Positions 1 to 5,586 of a DNA stretch of 8,624 bases are shown here, in pieces. Below the pieces are notes generated by a model. The model saw nothing but the letters and a program-made list of their open reading frames with translations, had not been told where the DNA came from and searched no databases. Every line of letters starts with the position of its first letter. Positions within the stretch are counted from its first letter, which is position 1. The translations under genes and the position numbers were made by a program. The DNA is from JBGPBY01 sp041481485. Its GTDB lineage: Bacteria; Acidobacteriota; Terriglobia; 20CM-2-55-15. Where the stretch lies: contig JBGPBY010000311.1 in NCBI GenBank assembly GCA_041481485.1, positions 1 through 8,624 on the forward strand. Reading direction: 5' to 3'.

Positions 1-87
1 AAACAACGAGCACTTAAGTATTTGGCGCGCAAAGCCAAAGACATGGGATTTCAGTTAGTTCCCGTGACTCAAAATCAAGTTCCTTAA
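1..87 (+). CDS. C-terminal end of a gene entering from the left, possibly a transposase (partial)
   Basis: Frame 1 is open from the first base and ends at TAA 85-87, giving 28 residues that begin KQRALKYLARKAKDMGFQLV. The basic, helical text followed by a hydrophobic 'GFQLVPV' strand resembles the last residues of some insertion-sequence transposases. That is an impression from general knowledge, not a match I can verify. The gene start and catalytic domain lie outside the window. The stop codon lies directly against a large palindromic repeat (88-271), and the next gene (tldE) runs towards it, so this is a convergent 3' end. It could equally be the tail of any basic protein. Confidence 0.4.
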   Translation, partial: KQRALKYLARKAKDMGFQLVPVTQNQVP

Positions 88-271
88 GAGCTGAGGAGGG
101 GTGGCCGCGACATAAAGAAAAAACTGCGAAGCAACATTTTGGAGCGGCCGGGGTGGTGTTGGTCAAGCTAATGATATTGAAGTTGATCAACACCACCCCG
201 TCTGCGCGAGCTGGTGTGGCTTCGCAACTTTTTCTTGATCGCGCATCCACCCCTCCTCAGCTGAGGAGGGG
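88..271. repeat. Large imperfect palindrome (REP/BIME- or MITE-like element)
   Basis: Three nested blocks of inverted complementarity give one long hairpin. The outer arms 89-104 and 247-262 are a perfect 16-bp pair (AGCTGAGGAGGGGTGG). The middle arms 115-132 and 219-236 match at 16 of 18 positions. The inner arms 150-161 and 188-199 are a perfect 12-bp pair (GGGGTGGTGTTG). The loop is AT-rich, around 166-184. Bases 250-271 are also a perfect 22-bp palindrome, so the half-site CTGAGGAGGGG occurs at 91-101 and again at 261-271. The element fills most of the gap between two convergent genes and has no coding content I can support. Similar GC-rich hairpins are scattered in acidobacterial genomes, and from position and shape it could stop transcription from both sides. 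Whether it is mobile cannot be judged from one copy. Confidence 0.75.
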
Positions 272-333
272 ACATTTCGCTTGTCCTGCATTAATTCACA
301 GCTTGTATGACTGCGCCTTGAGTGACCCAATTC

Positions 334-353
334 GTTCCCGTCCAGCCCGGGAC
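334..353 (-). terminator. Weak hairpin just after tldE, possible terminator
   Basis: GTTCCCG (334-340) pairs with CGGGAC (348-353) with one bulged base and a 7-base loop, starting 4 bases beyond the tldE stop on the minus strand. There is no T-run on the minus strand after it, so it is not a classic intrinsic terminator. Confidence 0.22.
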
Positions 354-357
354 ATTC

Positions 358-1731
358 TTAGATCGCGTCGCTGACGCTGGACAGAAAAAAGTCCTTCACT
401 TTCAGAGCGGGAACCACGATCGGCGGACCGACGGTGCTCGATTCGCTGGCGCAAACACGAATCGGGCTGCCCAGCATCTGCACATTGGCCAGCATTTCCG
501 CGAGCGATTGATTGAAGCGGAAGTTCGTTACAGGACGGCTGATTTTGCCGTTTTCGATAAGGAATGTGCCGTCGCGAGTCAGACCGGTAAACGACGCGGT
601 GCGAGGATTCAGTTGCCGGATGTACCAGAAACGCGTGATCAACACGCCGTGGCGCGTCTCGCGGATCATGTCCTCTATTGATGTAATGCCCGATGCCATG
701 CCGCCGCTCATCACGAAGTTCAATCCCGGCGGCTTCGGGGCGACTCCCTTACGATCTGCCCAGAATCGCGAATACGAGAGTGTCTTCAGCACTCCCTTCT
801 CAATCCAGTTTTCACGACGCACTGGAAGTCCGCCGCCGGTGAAAGAACTGGTCTCGGCGTTCTTCTCCGCCGGATCGCTGATGATGGTTACGCGTTCGTC
901 GAAGAGCTTCTCGTTCAGCATGGTGCCACCACCGGGCTTCGACAGGAACGAACGGCCTTCTTCCGCCTGCCGCGCGTCGAAGACGTTCATCATGCGCAGC
1001 ATCAGCATGCCGGCGGCTGTCGGTTCCAGAATCACATCGTATTTGCCGGGATCGAGCGCGGTTCTGCCGCGCCAGTCCTGACATTTGCGAACGGCGTCGG
1101 CTGCGATGCGCTCCGACTCGATCGTGCTCCAGTCCGCGCCTTCGTCGCCGGCCCAGCCGGAAGATGCGCCATCCAGCGTGCGCATCGTCAGTGTCGATGC
1201 AACGCCCGTTTCCGAGTGATAGCCAAACAATCCCTTCGACGTTGCGACCGCATTGGACCCCGCATCCACGTCAATGAATCCCGATGCCATCACCTTCGCC
1301 GAATCTGCCGCTTTCACCGCAAACGACGCAGCGCGTGCACGCGCCTCCGTAGTGAGATCTCCGGTGCTCGCGTAATACGCGCTTACCTCGGAATACTTCT
1401 GTTCGCCGAGCTCCGGCATGTACTCGGGATCCTCCGGCGACAACTTTGCGAGCGCTTCGCAGTCACGCACCGTGCCTTCCAGCGAGGCATCGTCCAGACG
1501 GTTAGTCACCGTCGAAGCGACCCGTTTGCCAAACACACTGATGACGCGAACGCTGACATCGTCGGTTGCACCCGCTGTCGTGACGCGATTGATCGCAGTG
1601 CGCGTAAACAAATGCACGCCGGAGTTGACGTTTACTCGGGTGTGGTCGGCTTTCGCGAAACTGAGGACTTTATTGCAAAGTGCTCGCGACTCTTCGAGGC
1701 TCAGGCCTTTTCGTGTATTGCCTTGCATCAT
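358..1731 (-). CDS. tldE: TldE/PmbA-type subunit of the TldD/TldE metalloprotease
   Basis: This 457-residue protein is full length for the PmbA/TldE family (peptidase family U62). TldE pairs with TldD to form a heterodimeric protease that cleaves unfolded peptides. In E. coli the pair matures microcin B17 and degrades CcdA; TldE itself lacks the metal site. Family features are spread along the chain: an N-terminal 'AINRVTTAGATDDVSVRV' strand region (residues 47-64), the middle-domain 'YDVILEPTAAGMLML' (231-245), 'ETSSFTGGGLPVRRENWIEKG' (about 293-313), and the C-terminal 'GTFLIENGKISRPVTNFRF' (388-406). No HExxxH motif is present, as expected for TldE. No signal peptide is visible, although its partner has a Tat signal, so the pair could be exported together or TldE may stay in the cytoplasm. 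The start is the first of two adjacent ATG codons, seven bases after the tldD stop. No strong Shine-Dalgarno site is seen there, which suggests coupled translation. Confidence 0.93.
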   Translation of the reverse strand: MMQGNTRKGLSLEESRALCNKVLSFAKADHTRVNVNSGVHLFTRTAINRVTTAGATDDVSVRVISVFGKRVASTVTNRLDDASLEGTVRDCEALAKLSPEDPEYMPELGEQKYSEVSAYYASTGDLTTEARARAASFAVKAADSAKVMASGFIDVDAGSNAVATSKGLFGYHSETGVASTLTMRTLDGASSGWAGDEGADWSTIESERIAADAVRKCQDWRGRTALDPGKYDVILEPTAAGMLMLRMMNVFDARQAEEGRSFLSKPGGGTMLNEKLFDERVTIISDPAEKNAETSSFTGGGLPVRRENWIEKGVLKTLSYSRFWADRKGVAPKPPGLNFVMSGGMASGITSIEDMIRETRHGVLITRFWYIRQLNPRTASFTGLTRDGTFLIENGKISRPVTNFRFNQSLAEMLANVQMLGSPIRVCASESSTVGPPIVVPALKVKDFFLSSVSDAI

Positions 1732-1738
1732 CGATTGC

Positions 1739-3331
1739 TCAGGCGGTGTTGAGGACGTTGATGTTACGGAACAGCGCCACGGGACATCCGTGCGAAACGG
1801 CGTTCAGTTGAATCGGCTGTCCTTTCGCGTCGCTGAGCGCCGAGCCCAGCTTGTACGTACTCCTGCCGCCGATTATGTCCAGCGAATTCCAGAACTCCGG
1901 CGTGCGCGCCTGATAGGCGACGTTGCGAAGCATGCGGGTTCGCTTGCCGTCTTTGATCTCCCAGAACGTCTGGCCGCCAAACTGAAAGTTGTAGCGCTGC
2001 TGGTCGATCGAGTAGGAACCGTCGCCTTCGATGAAGATGCCGTGTTTCGTAGCGGCAATGACTTCCTCCTCCCGGACTTCGCGCGGATTCGGCTGCAGGC
2101 TGACATTCGGCATTCTCGGAAAAGGAATGCTCGACCAATCCTCGCCATATGAACATCCCTGGCTGTCTTTGACCTTCGTGATATCGGAAATCCAATCCGC
2201 CATTTCGCGAGTCGTTTGATAGTTCACGAGGACGCCTTTATCGATGATCGGCCACGACTGAGCGGGAACGGCTTCGTCGTCCCAGCCGGTCGTCGCGCAT
2301 CCCCCGGCTTCCGTGCGGTTTCCGACGATGTTCAGTAACTCGGATCCGACTTTGAACTTTCGCAGCACCTTTTCCGGCGGAGCGAGGAATGTCGTGCCGG
2401 CATAGTTCGCTTCGTAGTTCATGGCGCGGTCCAGCTCCGTCGGATGCCCGATGGATTCATGAATGGTGAGCCACAGATGCGACGGATGCAGCACGAGATC
2501 CCAGATGCCCGGCTCCACCGGCGGCGCGGAGAGTTTCATGACGGCTTCTTCTGCCCAGCGCTGAGCAGTCTCCTGCATTTGCAGGCTGATGATGTATTCC
2601 CAGCCTTTGCCCATTGGAGCGAGCGCCGCGCTGCGGGTTTCGAAATCCGAGTTGTCGTCCTTGACGGCCGTAATGTTCACGTTCGGTCCGAGACGAATAT
2701 AGGTCTGTTGAATGATGGATCCGTCGGTCGTGCCGAGCAGCCGGCTGTCCTTGATCGACGTGATACTCGACGTCACGAAGCGGACGCCTTTCACGCGCAG
2801 CGCTTCCTCGTTGGTCTGGAAAAGCAATTGCGCTTTCCGTTCGATGGGAATCGTAAACGGGTCGATTTCGTGCGGCGTGATCCAGCGTCCATCCGGAACT
2901 CTCTTTACCGGCGACAAGTTGGTCTTCACCGGGTTGATCTTGTTGTTTGCGGCCGCAATGGACGCCGCTTCGCGCGCCGTCTTCACCACGGAGTCGCGGC
3001 GGAGATCGCGCGTCGCTGCGAAACCCCACGAGCCGCCGACCAGCGCGCGGATTCCGATGCCATAGGTTTCGCTCTTGCTGACTCCGGTGATCTGCCGCTC
3101 GCGCGTACTGACGGTTTCCTGATTGCCGCGCGTGATTCGAACGTCTGCGTAACTCGCACCGGACGACTTCACCGCATCGAGCGCGAGCAGGACGAGAGCT
3201 TTCTCCGCAGCGTCCGGTCCGGGCGCGGTCTTTGCCTGCCACGCCAGGGCTTCGCAGCCCGTAGCGGCAATGACGGCGCCGGCAGCGCCGAGTGTTTTGA
3301 CAAACTCCCGCCGCCCCCAATTGTTTTCCAT
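1739..3331 (-). CDS. tldD: TldD-type metalloprotease subunit with a twin-arginine signal
   Basis: The 530-residue protein is the catalytic half of a TldD/TldE protease. The motif HESIGH (residues 291-296) is the HExxxH zinc site; in E. coli TldD the two histidines bind zinc with a cysteine near the C-terminus. The C-terminal 'AVSHGCPVALFRNINVL' (511-527) is typical of this subfamily. The N-terminus has a twin-arginine signal: GRREFVKTLG (6-15), then a hydrophobic stretch to about residue 30. 'ATGC' before C26 could be a weak lipobox; otherwise cleavage after the 'ALA' at 28-30 is plausible. Export over the Tat pathway implies a folded, possibly metal-loaded enzyme outside the cytoplasm, unlike E. 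coli TldD. One oddity is 'SDAKGQP' (500-506), where I expect a 'CGKGQ'-like segment, so the family metal cysteine appears to be aspartate (D501); C516 is nearby. The start ATG has GGAG five bases upstream. The gene leads a two-gene operon with tldE. Confidence 0.93.
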   Translation of the reverse strand: MENNWGRREFVKTLGAAGAVIAATGCEALAWQAKTAPGPDAAEKALVLLALDAVKSSGASYADVRITRGNQETVSTRERQITGVSKSETYGIGIRALVGGSWGFAATRDLRRDSVVKTAREAASIAAANNKINPVKTNLSPVKRVPDGRWITPHEIDPFTIPIERKAQLLFQTNEEALRVKGVRFVTSSITSIKDSRLLGTTDGSIIQQTYIRLGPNVNITAVKDDNSDFETRSAALAPMGKGWEYIISLQMQETAQRWAEEAVMKLSAPPVEPGIWDLVLHPSHLWLTIHESIGHPTELDRAMNYEANYAGTTFLAPPEKVLRKFKVGSELLNIVGNRTEAGGCATTGWDDEAVPAQSWPIIDKGVLVNYQTTREMADWISDITKVKDSQGCSYGEDWSSIPFPRMPNVSLQPNPREVREEEVIAATKHGIFIEGDGSYSIDQQRYNFQFGGQTFWEIKDGKRTRMLRNVAYQARTPEFWNSLDIIGGRSTYKLGSALSDAKGQPIQLNAVSHGCPVALFRNINVLNTA

Positions 3332-3336
3332 GATGT

Positions 3337-3368
3337 CTCCGTTGGAGGATGAGAATAGTCGCTCCTCC
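3337..3368 (-). promoter_or_regulatory. tldD ribosome binding site inside competing short hairpins
   Basis: In the mRNA (minus strand) the order is GGAGGA (from 3363-3368), 13 bases, TCCTCC (3344-3349), AAC, GGAG (3337-3340, the Shine-Dalgarno site), then five bases to ATG. TCCTCC can pair with the upstream GGAGGA (6 bp). Alternatively its last four bases can pair with the Shine-Dalgarno site (CTCC-AAC-GGAG). The two pairings exclude each other, so a translation switch is conceivable. The stems are short and chance is a fair explanation. Confidence 0.3.
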
Positions 3369-3416
3369 GGGATCTAGCAAGTAAGCGTACGGCACCCACC
3401 CGGACTCTAAAGGCCC

Positions 3417-3539
3417 CTAGCCCTTCGCCATGACCATGCCGAAGCCTTTGACTTTCGCGGGAATGCCGAGCAGTTTCACGCCGTGCCAAAGGCCATGAGG
3501 CGTGGACGAAATCACAGGACGATATTTAGACGCCGGAAA
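3417..3539 (-). pseudogene. Unassigned open fragment, coding-like C-terminus
   Basis: A 40-codon stretch without its own start ends at TAG 3417-3419 (minus strand). It reads ...SKYRPVISSTPHGLWHGVKL and ends in 'GIPAKVKGFGMVMAKG'. The text looks like real protein rather than shadow sequence. It overlaps, in another frame, the 3' end of the small CarbReg stub upstream (3526-3675), and the same frame is closed by a TGA further up. I do not recognise a family. It could be the distal part of a broken gene or a chance frame. Confidence 0.27.
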
Positions 3540-3675
3540 TCGGATTGCCTGTTCCCAACGCCGTCACCGTCCCCTCAACGGTACCCATAGATGCGGTTTG
3601 CGGTGAACCCTGTAATGCCATTTTCGCGGCAAATGCAAAAAGCAGCACTGCCGCCATTGATATTGGCTTCAGCAT
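3526..3675 (-). pseudogene. N-terminal stub of a secreted CarbReg/Cna-B-like protein
   Basis: ATG at 3673-3675 opens 49 codons to TAA 3526-3528. The product starts MLKPISMAAVLLFAFAAKMA, a Sec-type signal peptide with a basic N-terminus and hydrophobic core. It continues as 'GTVEGTVTALGTGNPISGV' (31-49). That is the opening beta-strand pattern of a carboxypeptidase regulatory-like domain (V.G.V....TG.PI.GV), the N-terminal module of many large acidobacterial exported proteins, including TonB-dependent receptors. The chain stops exactly where the domain should continue, so this looks like a 5' stub left after a deletion or stop mutation. A functional 49-residue exported peptide is possible but less likely. 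I see no recognisable continuation in any frame downstream, except perhaps the unassigned fragment at 3417-3539. Confidence 0.6.
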
Positions 3676-4130
3676 CGATGTCTCCACACCAAGAATGCCC
3701 AATTGGCCTAAATCGATATTCTAGAATCAGGAATTCCAATTTTGGTTGCGTGAAGCATAAACCCATCGCCCTAGTTGGGCGAGGGATTATCAAGACCCAA
3801 AGGGGGCCCTTTCTCCCTGCAAAACTCCAATTCATAGCTTCTTGATCCGCAAGGGACCTTGACCGGGCAAAAGGGTATGACACAATCCCACCATGAAAAT
3901 CGGTTACGAGTACCGGTTCTGGGTTGCTGAGCCCGGAGTTGCCTGACGGAATTTCCCGAGTGGAGGTGGTCAAGAAGCTTGAAACTTGATTGGGCGATTG
4001 CTTTCCATTAGCGAGGCCCCGGCTTTTTGGTAGTCCTCGGACGGTGGACGCCGAATGCTCCAGGCCGCCGCGAAACTGGTGGATCGCGTGCAAACATAAC
4101 GGTCGGCGGATACGCCGTGGGCTATCACGG
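3676..4130. other. About 450 bases without a convincing gene
   Basis: A long minus-strand open frame crosses this stretch, but its protein is low-complexity basic/serine text without family features and it runs antisense to nothing identifiable. On the plus strand, ATG 3892-3894 opens only 17 codons. A short perfect hairpin (TCGCCC 3766-3771, GGGCGA 3777-3782, 5-base loop) has no T-run. The region lies between two truncated gene fragments, so it is probably remnant DNA too decayed to assign. Confidence 0.5.
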
Positions 4131-4346
4131 TTACTCACGCGCGACCGTGAACGGCGTGCTCCCAATCACAATCTTGTCGACGTTGAGATTCGCGTAGAGG
4201 TCGAGCTGGATACGCGTGTCGTCGCTGAGCATCTTGAAGCGGATGGTGTTCTTGCCGCGAACCGTCTTGCTTGCGGGATCGACGCGAATGTCGACGTTCC
4301 TCAGCATCGTTGAGGGTGTCCGCTCCCAGCCTGCATCAAAGTGCAT
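4131..4346 (-). pseudogene. N-terminal fragment of an M1-family aminopeptidase
   Basis: Seventy-one codons end at TAA 4131-4133. The text 'MLRNVDIRVDPASKTVRG' followed by 'NTIRFKML', 'RIQLDLYANLNVDKIVIG' and 'TPFTVARE' matches the start of the N-terminal beta-sandwich of M1 metallopeptidases: strand, 'DP..KT..G...I.F', then 'LDLY.NL.VDKI'. These enzymes are normally 500-900 residues, and the HExxH catalytic domain is absent, so this is a truncated remnant. The same frame is open for a few codons upstream of the ATG until a TAG, without a recognisable signal peptide. The reading after the stop shows no continuation in the other frames. Confidence 0.62.
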
Positions 4347-4412
4347 CTTGTGTTCACCAGAGACAGACTACTGTGGAATAATGATGAAGGTTCAGGTCCC
4401 ACTTCACACCAC

Positions 4413-4418
4413 AGGAGG
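4413..4418 (+). promoter_or_regulatory. Shine-Dalgarno site that sets the GTG start at 4426
   Basis: AGGAGG lies seven bases before GTG 4426-4428. Together with the signal peptide that follows, it decides the start over in-frame ATG codons at 4216, 4381 and 4384. Confidence 0.8.
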
Positions 4419-4425
4419 TTCCCTC

Positions 4426-4854
4426 GTGCCAAGAGTTCGTGTTGCAATGCTGACAGTGGCAGTTCTGATTTTCGCGAGCATACAAGGTAATGCCGCAAAG
4501 CCGCCAATAATTCCAGTGTTTTTCAATGGTGGAGTTGCCGCAATGACCGTTGTAAATGACAACGTCGTTGGCGTCGACCGCCATAAAGATCCGCCCGCAA
4601 TTCCACTCTATAGTTTTGGCTTACCTGGAAACCAACCACAGTTCGACGTGGTTTCCAGCGTGCCTGGATTCGCGGGATATAGTCCATGGTGGGAAGTGAT
4701 CGCTGTTGTGGTCCTCGATGGGCGGAATGTGACCGCTCACCCATACACATCCGAAGCCGAAATACTGATAGCCAAGGCAAACGGGAAAGTCGCATTGATC
4801 GATACAGACTTCTACTTCCTTTGCCAGATTCTTCCGGGTAGCCACACTCCGTAG
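4426..4854 (+). CDS. Small exported protein resembling the DUF7482 family
   Basis: From a GTG start this is 142 residues. Residues 1-23 form a Sec signal peptide: basic 'PRVRV', a hydrophobic core 'AMLTVAVLIFASI', then 'QGNAA' as the likely cleavage region. The mature part has the pattern I associate with DUF7482-type proteins of unknown function: 'PVFFNG' (30-35), 'FDVVSSVPGFAGYSPWWEV' (73-91), 'YTSEAEILIAKANGKV' (107-122), and an ending with one cysteine, 'DFYFLCQILPG' (128-138). In that family the strings 'PG..GYSPLW', 'TSEAEV..A...G.V' and 'N/LCP' recur. No catalytic residues can be named. The gene stands alone on the plus strand, with decayed minus-strand fragments on both sides, and a hairpin follows its stop. 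Confidence 0.72.
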   Translation: MPRVRVAMLTVAVLIFASIQGNAAKPPIIPVFFNGGVAAMTVVNDNVVGVDRHKDPPAIPLYSFGLPGNQPQFDVVSSVPGFAGYSPWWEVIAVVVLDGRNVTAHPYTSEAEILIAKANGKVALIDTDFYFLCQILPGSHTP

Positions 4855-4866
4855 TCTCCACGGAGC

Positions 4867-4905
4867 GCCGCCGGGAATTGCACCTGAAAACGAAATCCCG
4901 GCGGC
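4867..4905 (+). terminator. GC-rich hairpin downstream of the DUF7482-like gene
   Basis: GCCGCCGGGA (4867-4876) and TCCCGGCGGC (4896-4905) are a perfect 10-bp inverted repeat with a 19-base loop, 12 bases after the stop at 4854. No T-run follows on either strand, so termination or mRNA end protection is plausible but not classic. Confidence 0.4.
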
Positions 4906-5000
4906 CGGACGTTCGTGAGCATGGAAACACGCTGGGGTACGGCATCGCCAGCCTCATGGCGATCAGATCAGGCCGTACACTCAAATGGACCCGCCCAGGT

Positions 5001-5240
5001 CTACCGCGAAGGGTCCGCCAGTTCCACGTAATCCTTTGTTGCTCGAACCTGTTCTTCGAAAGTCGGGCGGCGGCCGGCCTTTACCATGTCGATCAGATCG
5101 TTCATTGGCACGACGGTGCTGACATTGGTCATTCCCTGCCTCCACCACGGCAAGAGAGCTCGTGCCGGGTTGCCAAGAACATGGCGAAGAAGCGTGCTGT
5201 TCGAGTCTGTCGGGAGCGCCGCGATATTCTGATAGAACAC
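5001..5240 (-). pseudogene. Diverged C-terminal remnant of a paralogue of the gene at 5587-6732
   Basis: A frame open to TAG 5001-5003 gives 79 residues that align with the last 76 residues of the intact neighbour. Here 'FYQNIAALPTDSNSTLLR' stands against 'FYGTLAALPSDSSTILMR', 'PWWRQG' against 'SWWSQG', and 'MNDLIDMVKAG' against 'MSDLVTNVKAG'. Similarity is moderate, so this is an old paralogue, not a recent copy. The match begins abruptly at about 5237; immediately upstream the same frame has a stop (TAA) and the sequence is unrelated. About four fifths of the ancestral gene has been lost. It lies in the same orientation as the intact gene, consistent with an ancestral tandem pair. Confidence 0.85.
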
Positions 5241-5417
5241 CTGTTAATAGCGAAATTTTTAGCAGCGTGCAGTAGACGGAAACTCCGGGGTGTGCGACAT
5301 ATTTGTGATTTCCAGAACAGCAATCAGCATTCGCCGATCGCCAAACTGGAACATCCTCTTGCATTGACCGCTATAAATGGCGTGTCACTCAAAACGGAGT
5401 CTTGATTTCGACTCTAT

Positions 5418-5514
5418 TTCCGGGCCGACGCCGATGTAAACACCGTTCGCCTTGATCGCACGCTTTGTCGGCGGAATGATCCTCTGGAGCGGGAACTCGT
5501 TGCTGACGAAGTTC
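5418..5514 (-). pseudogene. 97-base near-identical copy of an internal segment of the gene at 5587-6732
   Basis: Bases 5418-5514 equal 6469-6565 except at one position (A 5495 against G 6546), in the same orientation. The copied segment encodes 'NFVSNEFPLQRIIPPTKRAI' and on to 'GVYIGVGPE', about residues 57-88 of the intact protein; the one change turns Leu into Phe. Homology stops sharply on both sides. It lies downstream of the intact gene, next to the 25-bp inverted repeat, and cannot be expressed as part of a complete protein. Confidence 0.95.
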
Positions 5515-5520
5515 AAGCTA

Positions 5521-5577
5521 AATTTGGGTGACGTTGATGGAATTCGCCTCCTGAATTCCATCAACGTCACCCAAATT
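5521..5577. repeat. Perfect 25-bp inverted repeat with 7-base loop
   Basis: Bases 5521-5545 and 5553-5577 are exact reverse complements, separated by GCCTCCT (5546-5552). Each arm reads inward from AATTTGGGTGACG and ends in GAATTC beside the loop. The hairpin starts 9 bases past the stop of the minus-strand gene at 5587. As RNA from the minus strand its loop is AGGAGGC, and from the plus strand GCCUCCU. It may act as a transcript end structure in either direction, but the arms are longer than needed for an intrinsic terminator and no T-run follows. The only flank that shows a copied sequence is the 97-base duplication 6 bases away. Confidence 0.95.
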
Positions 5578-5586
5578 CAAAAGTTG

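Noticed and set aside
512..1081. Plus-strand open frame antisense to tldE
   Set aside because: Same reason: a mirror of a well-supported coding region in GC-rich DNA, with no own ribosome binding site.
2444..3352. Long plus-strand open frame (302 codons) antisense to tldD
   Set aside because: It lies opposite a full-length, motif-bearing gene; the protein is arginine-rich shadow text without family features.
3575..4165. 196-codon minus-strand open frame across the gap and both gene stubs
   Set aside because: No recognisable domain. It overlaps the better supported CarbReg stub (other frame) and the M1 fragment, and its composition is basic/serine-rich as in shadows.
4216..4425. Upstream in-frame starts for the DUF7482-like gene
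   Set aside because: The GTG at 4426 has AGGAGG at ideal spacing followed by a signal peptide; the extension is antisense to the M1 fragment.
5259..5384. 41-codon minus-strand open frame (...FQFGDRRMLIAVLEITNM...)
   Set aside because: It looks partly coding-like, but no start, no family recognised, and it lies between two remnants; chance cannot be excluded.
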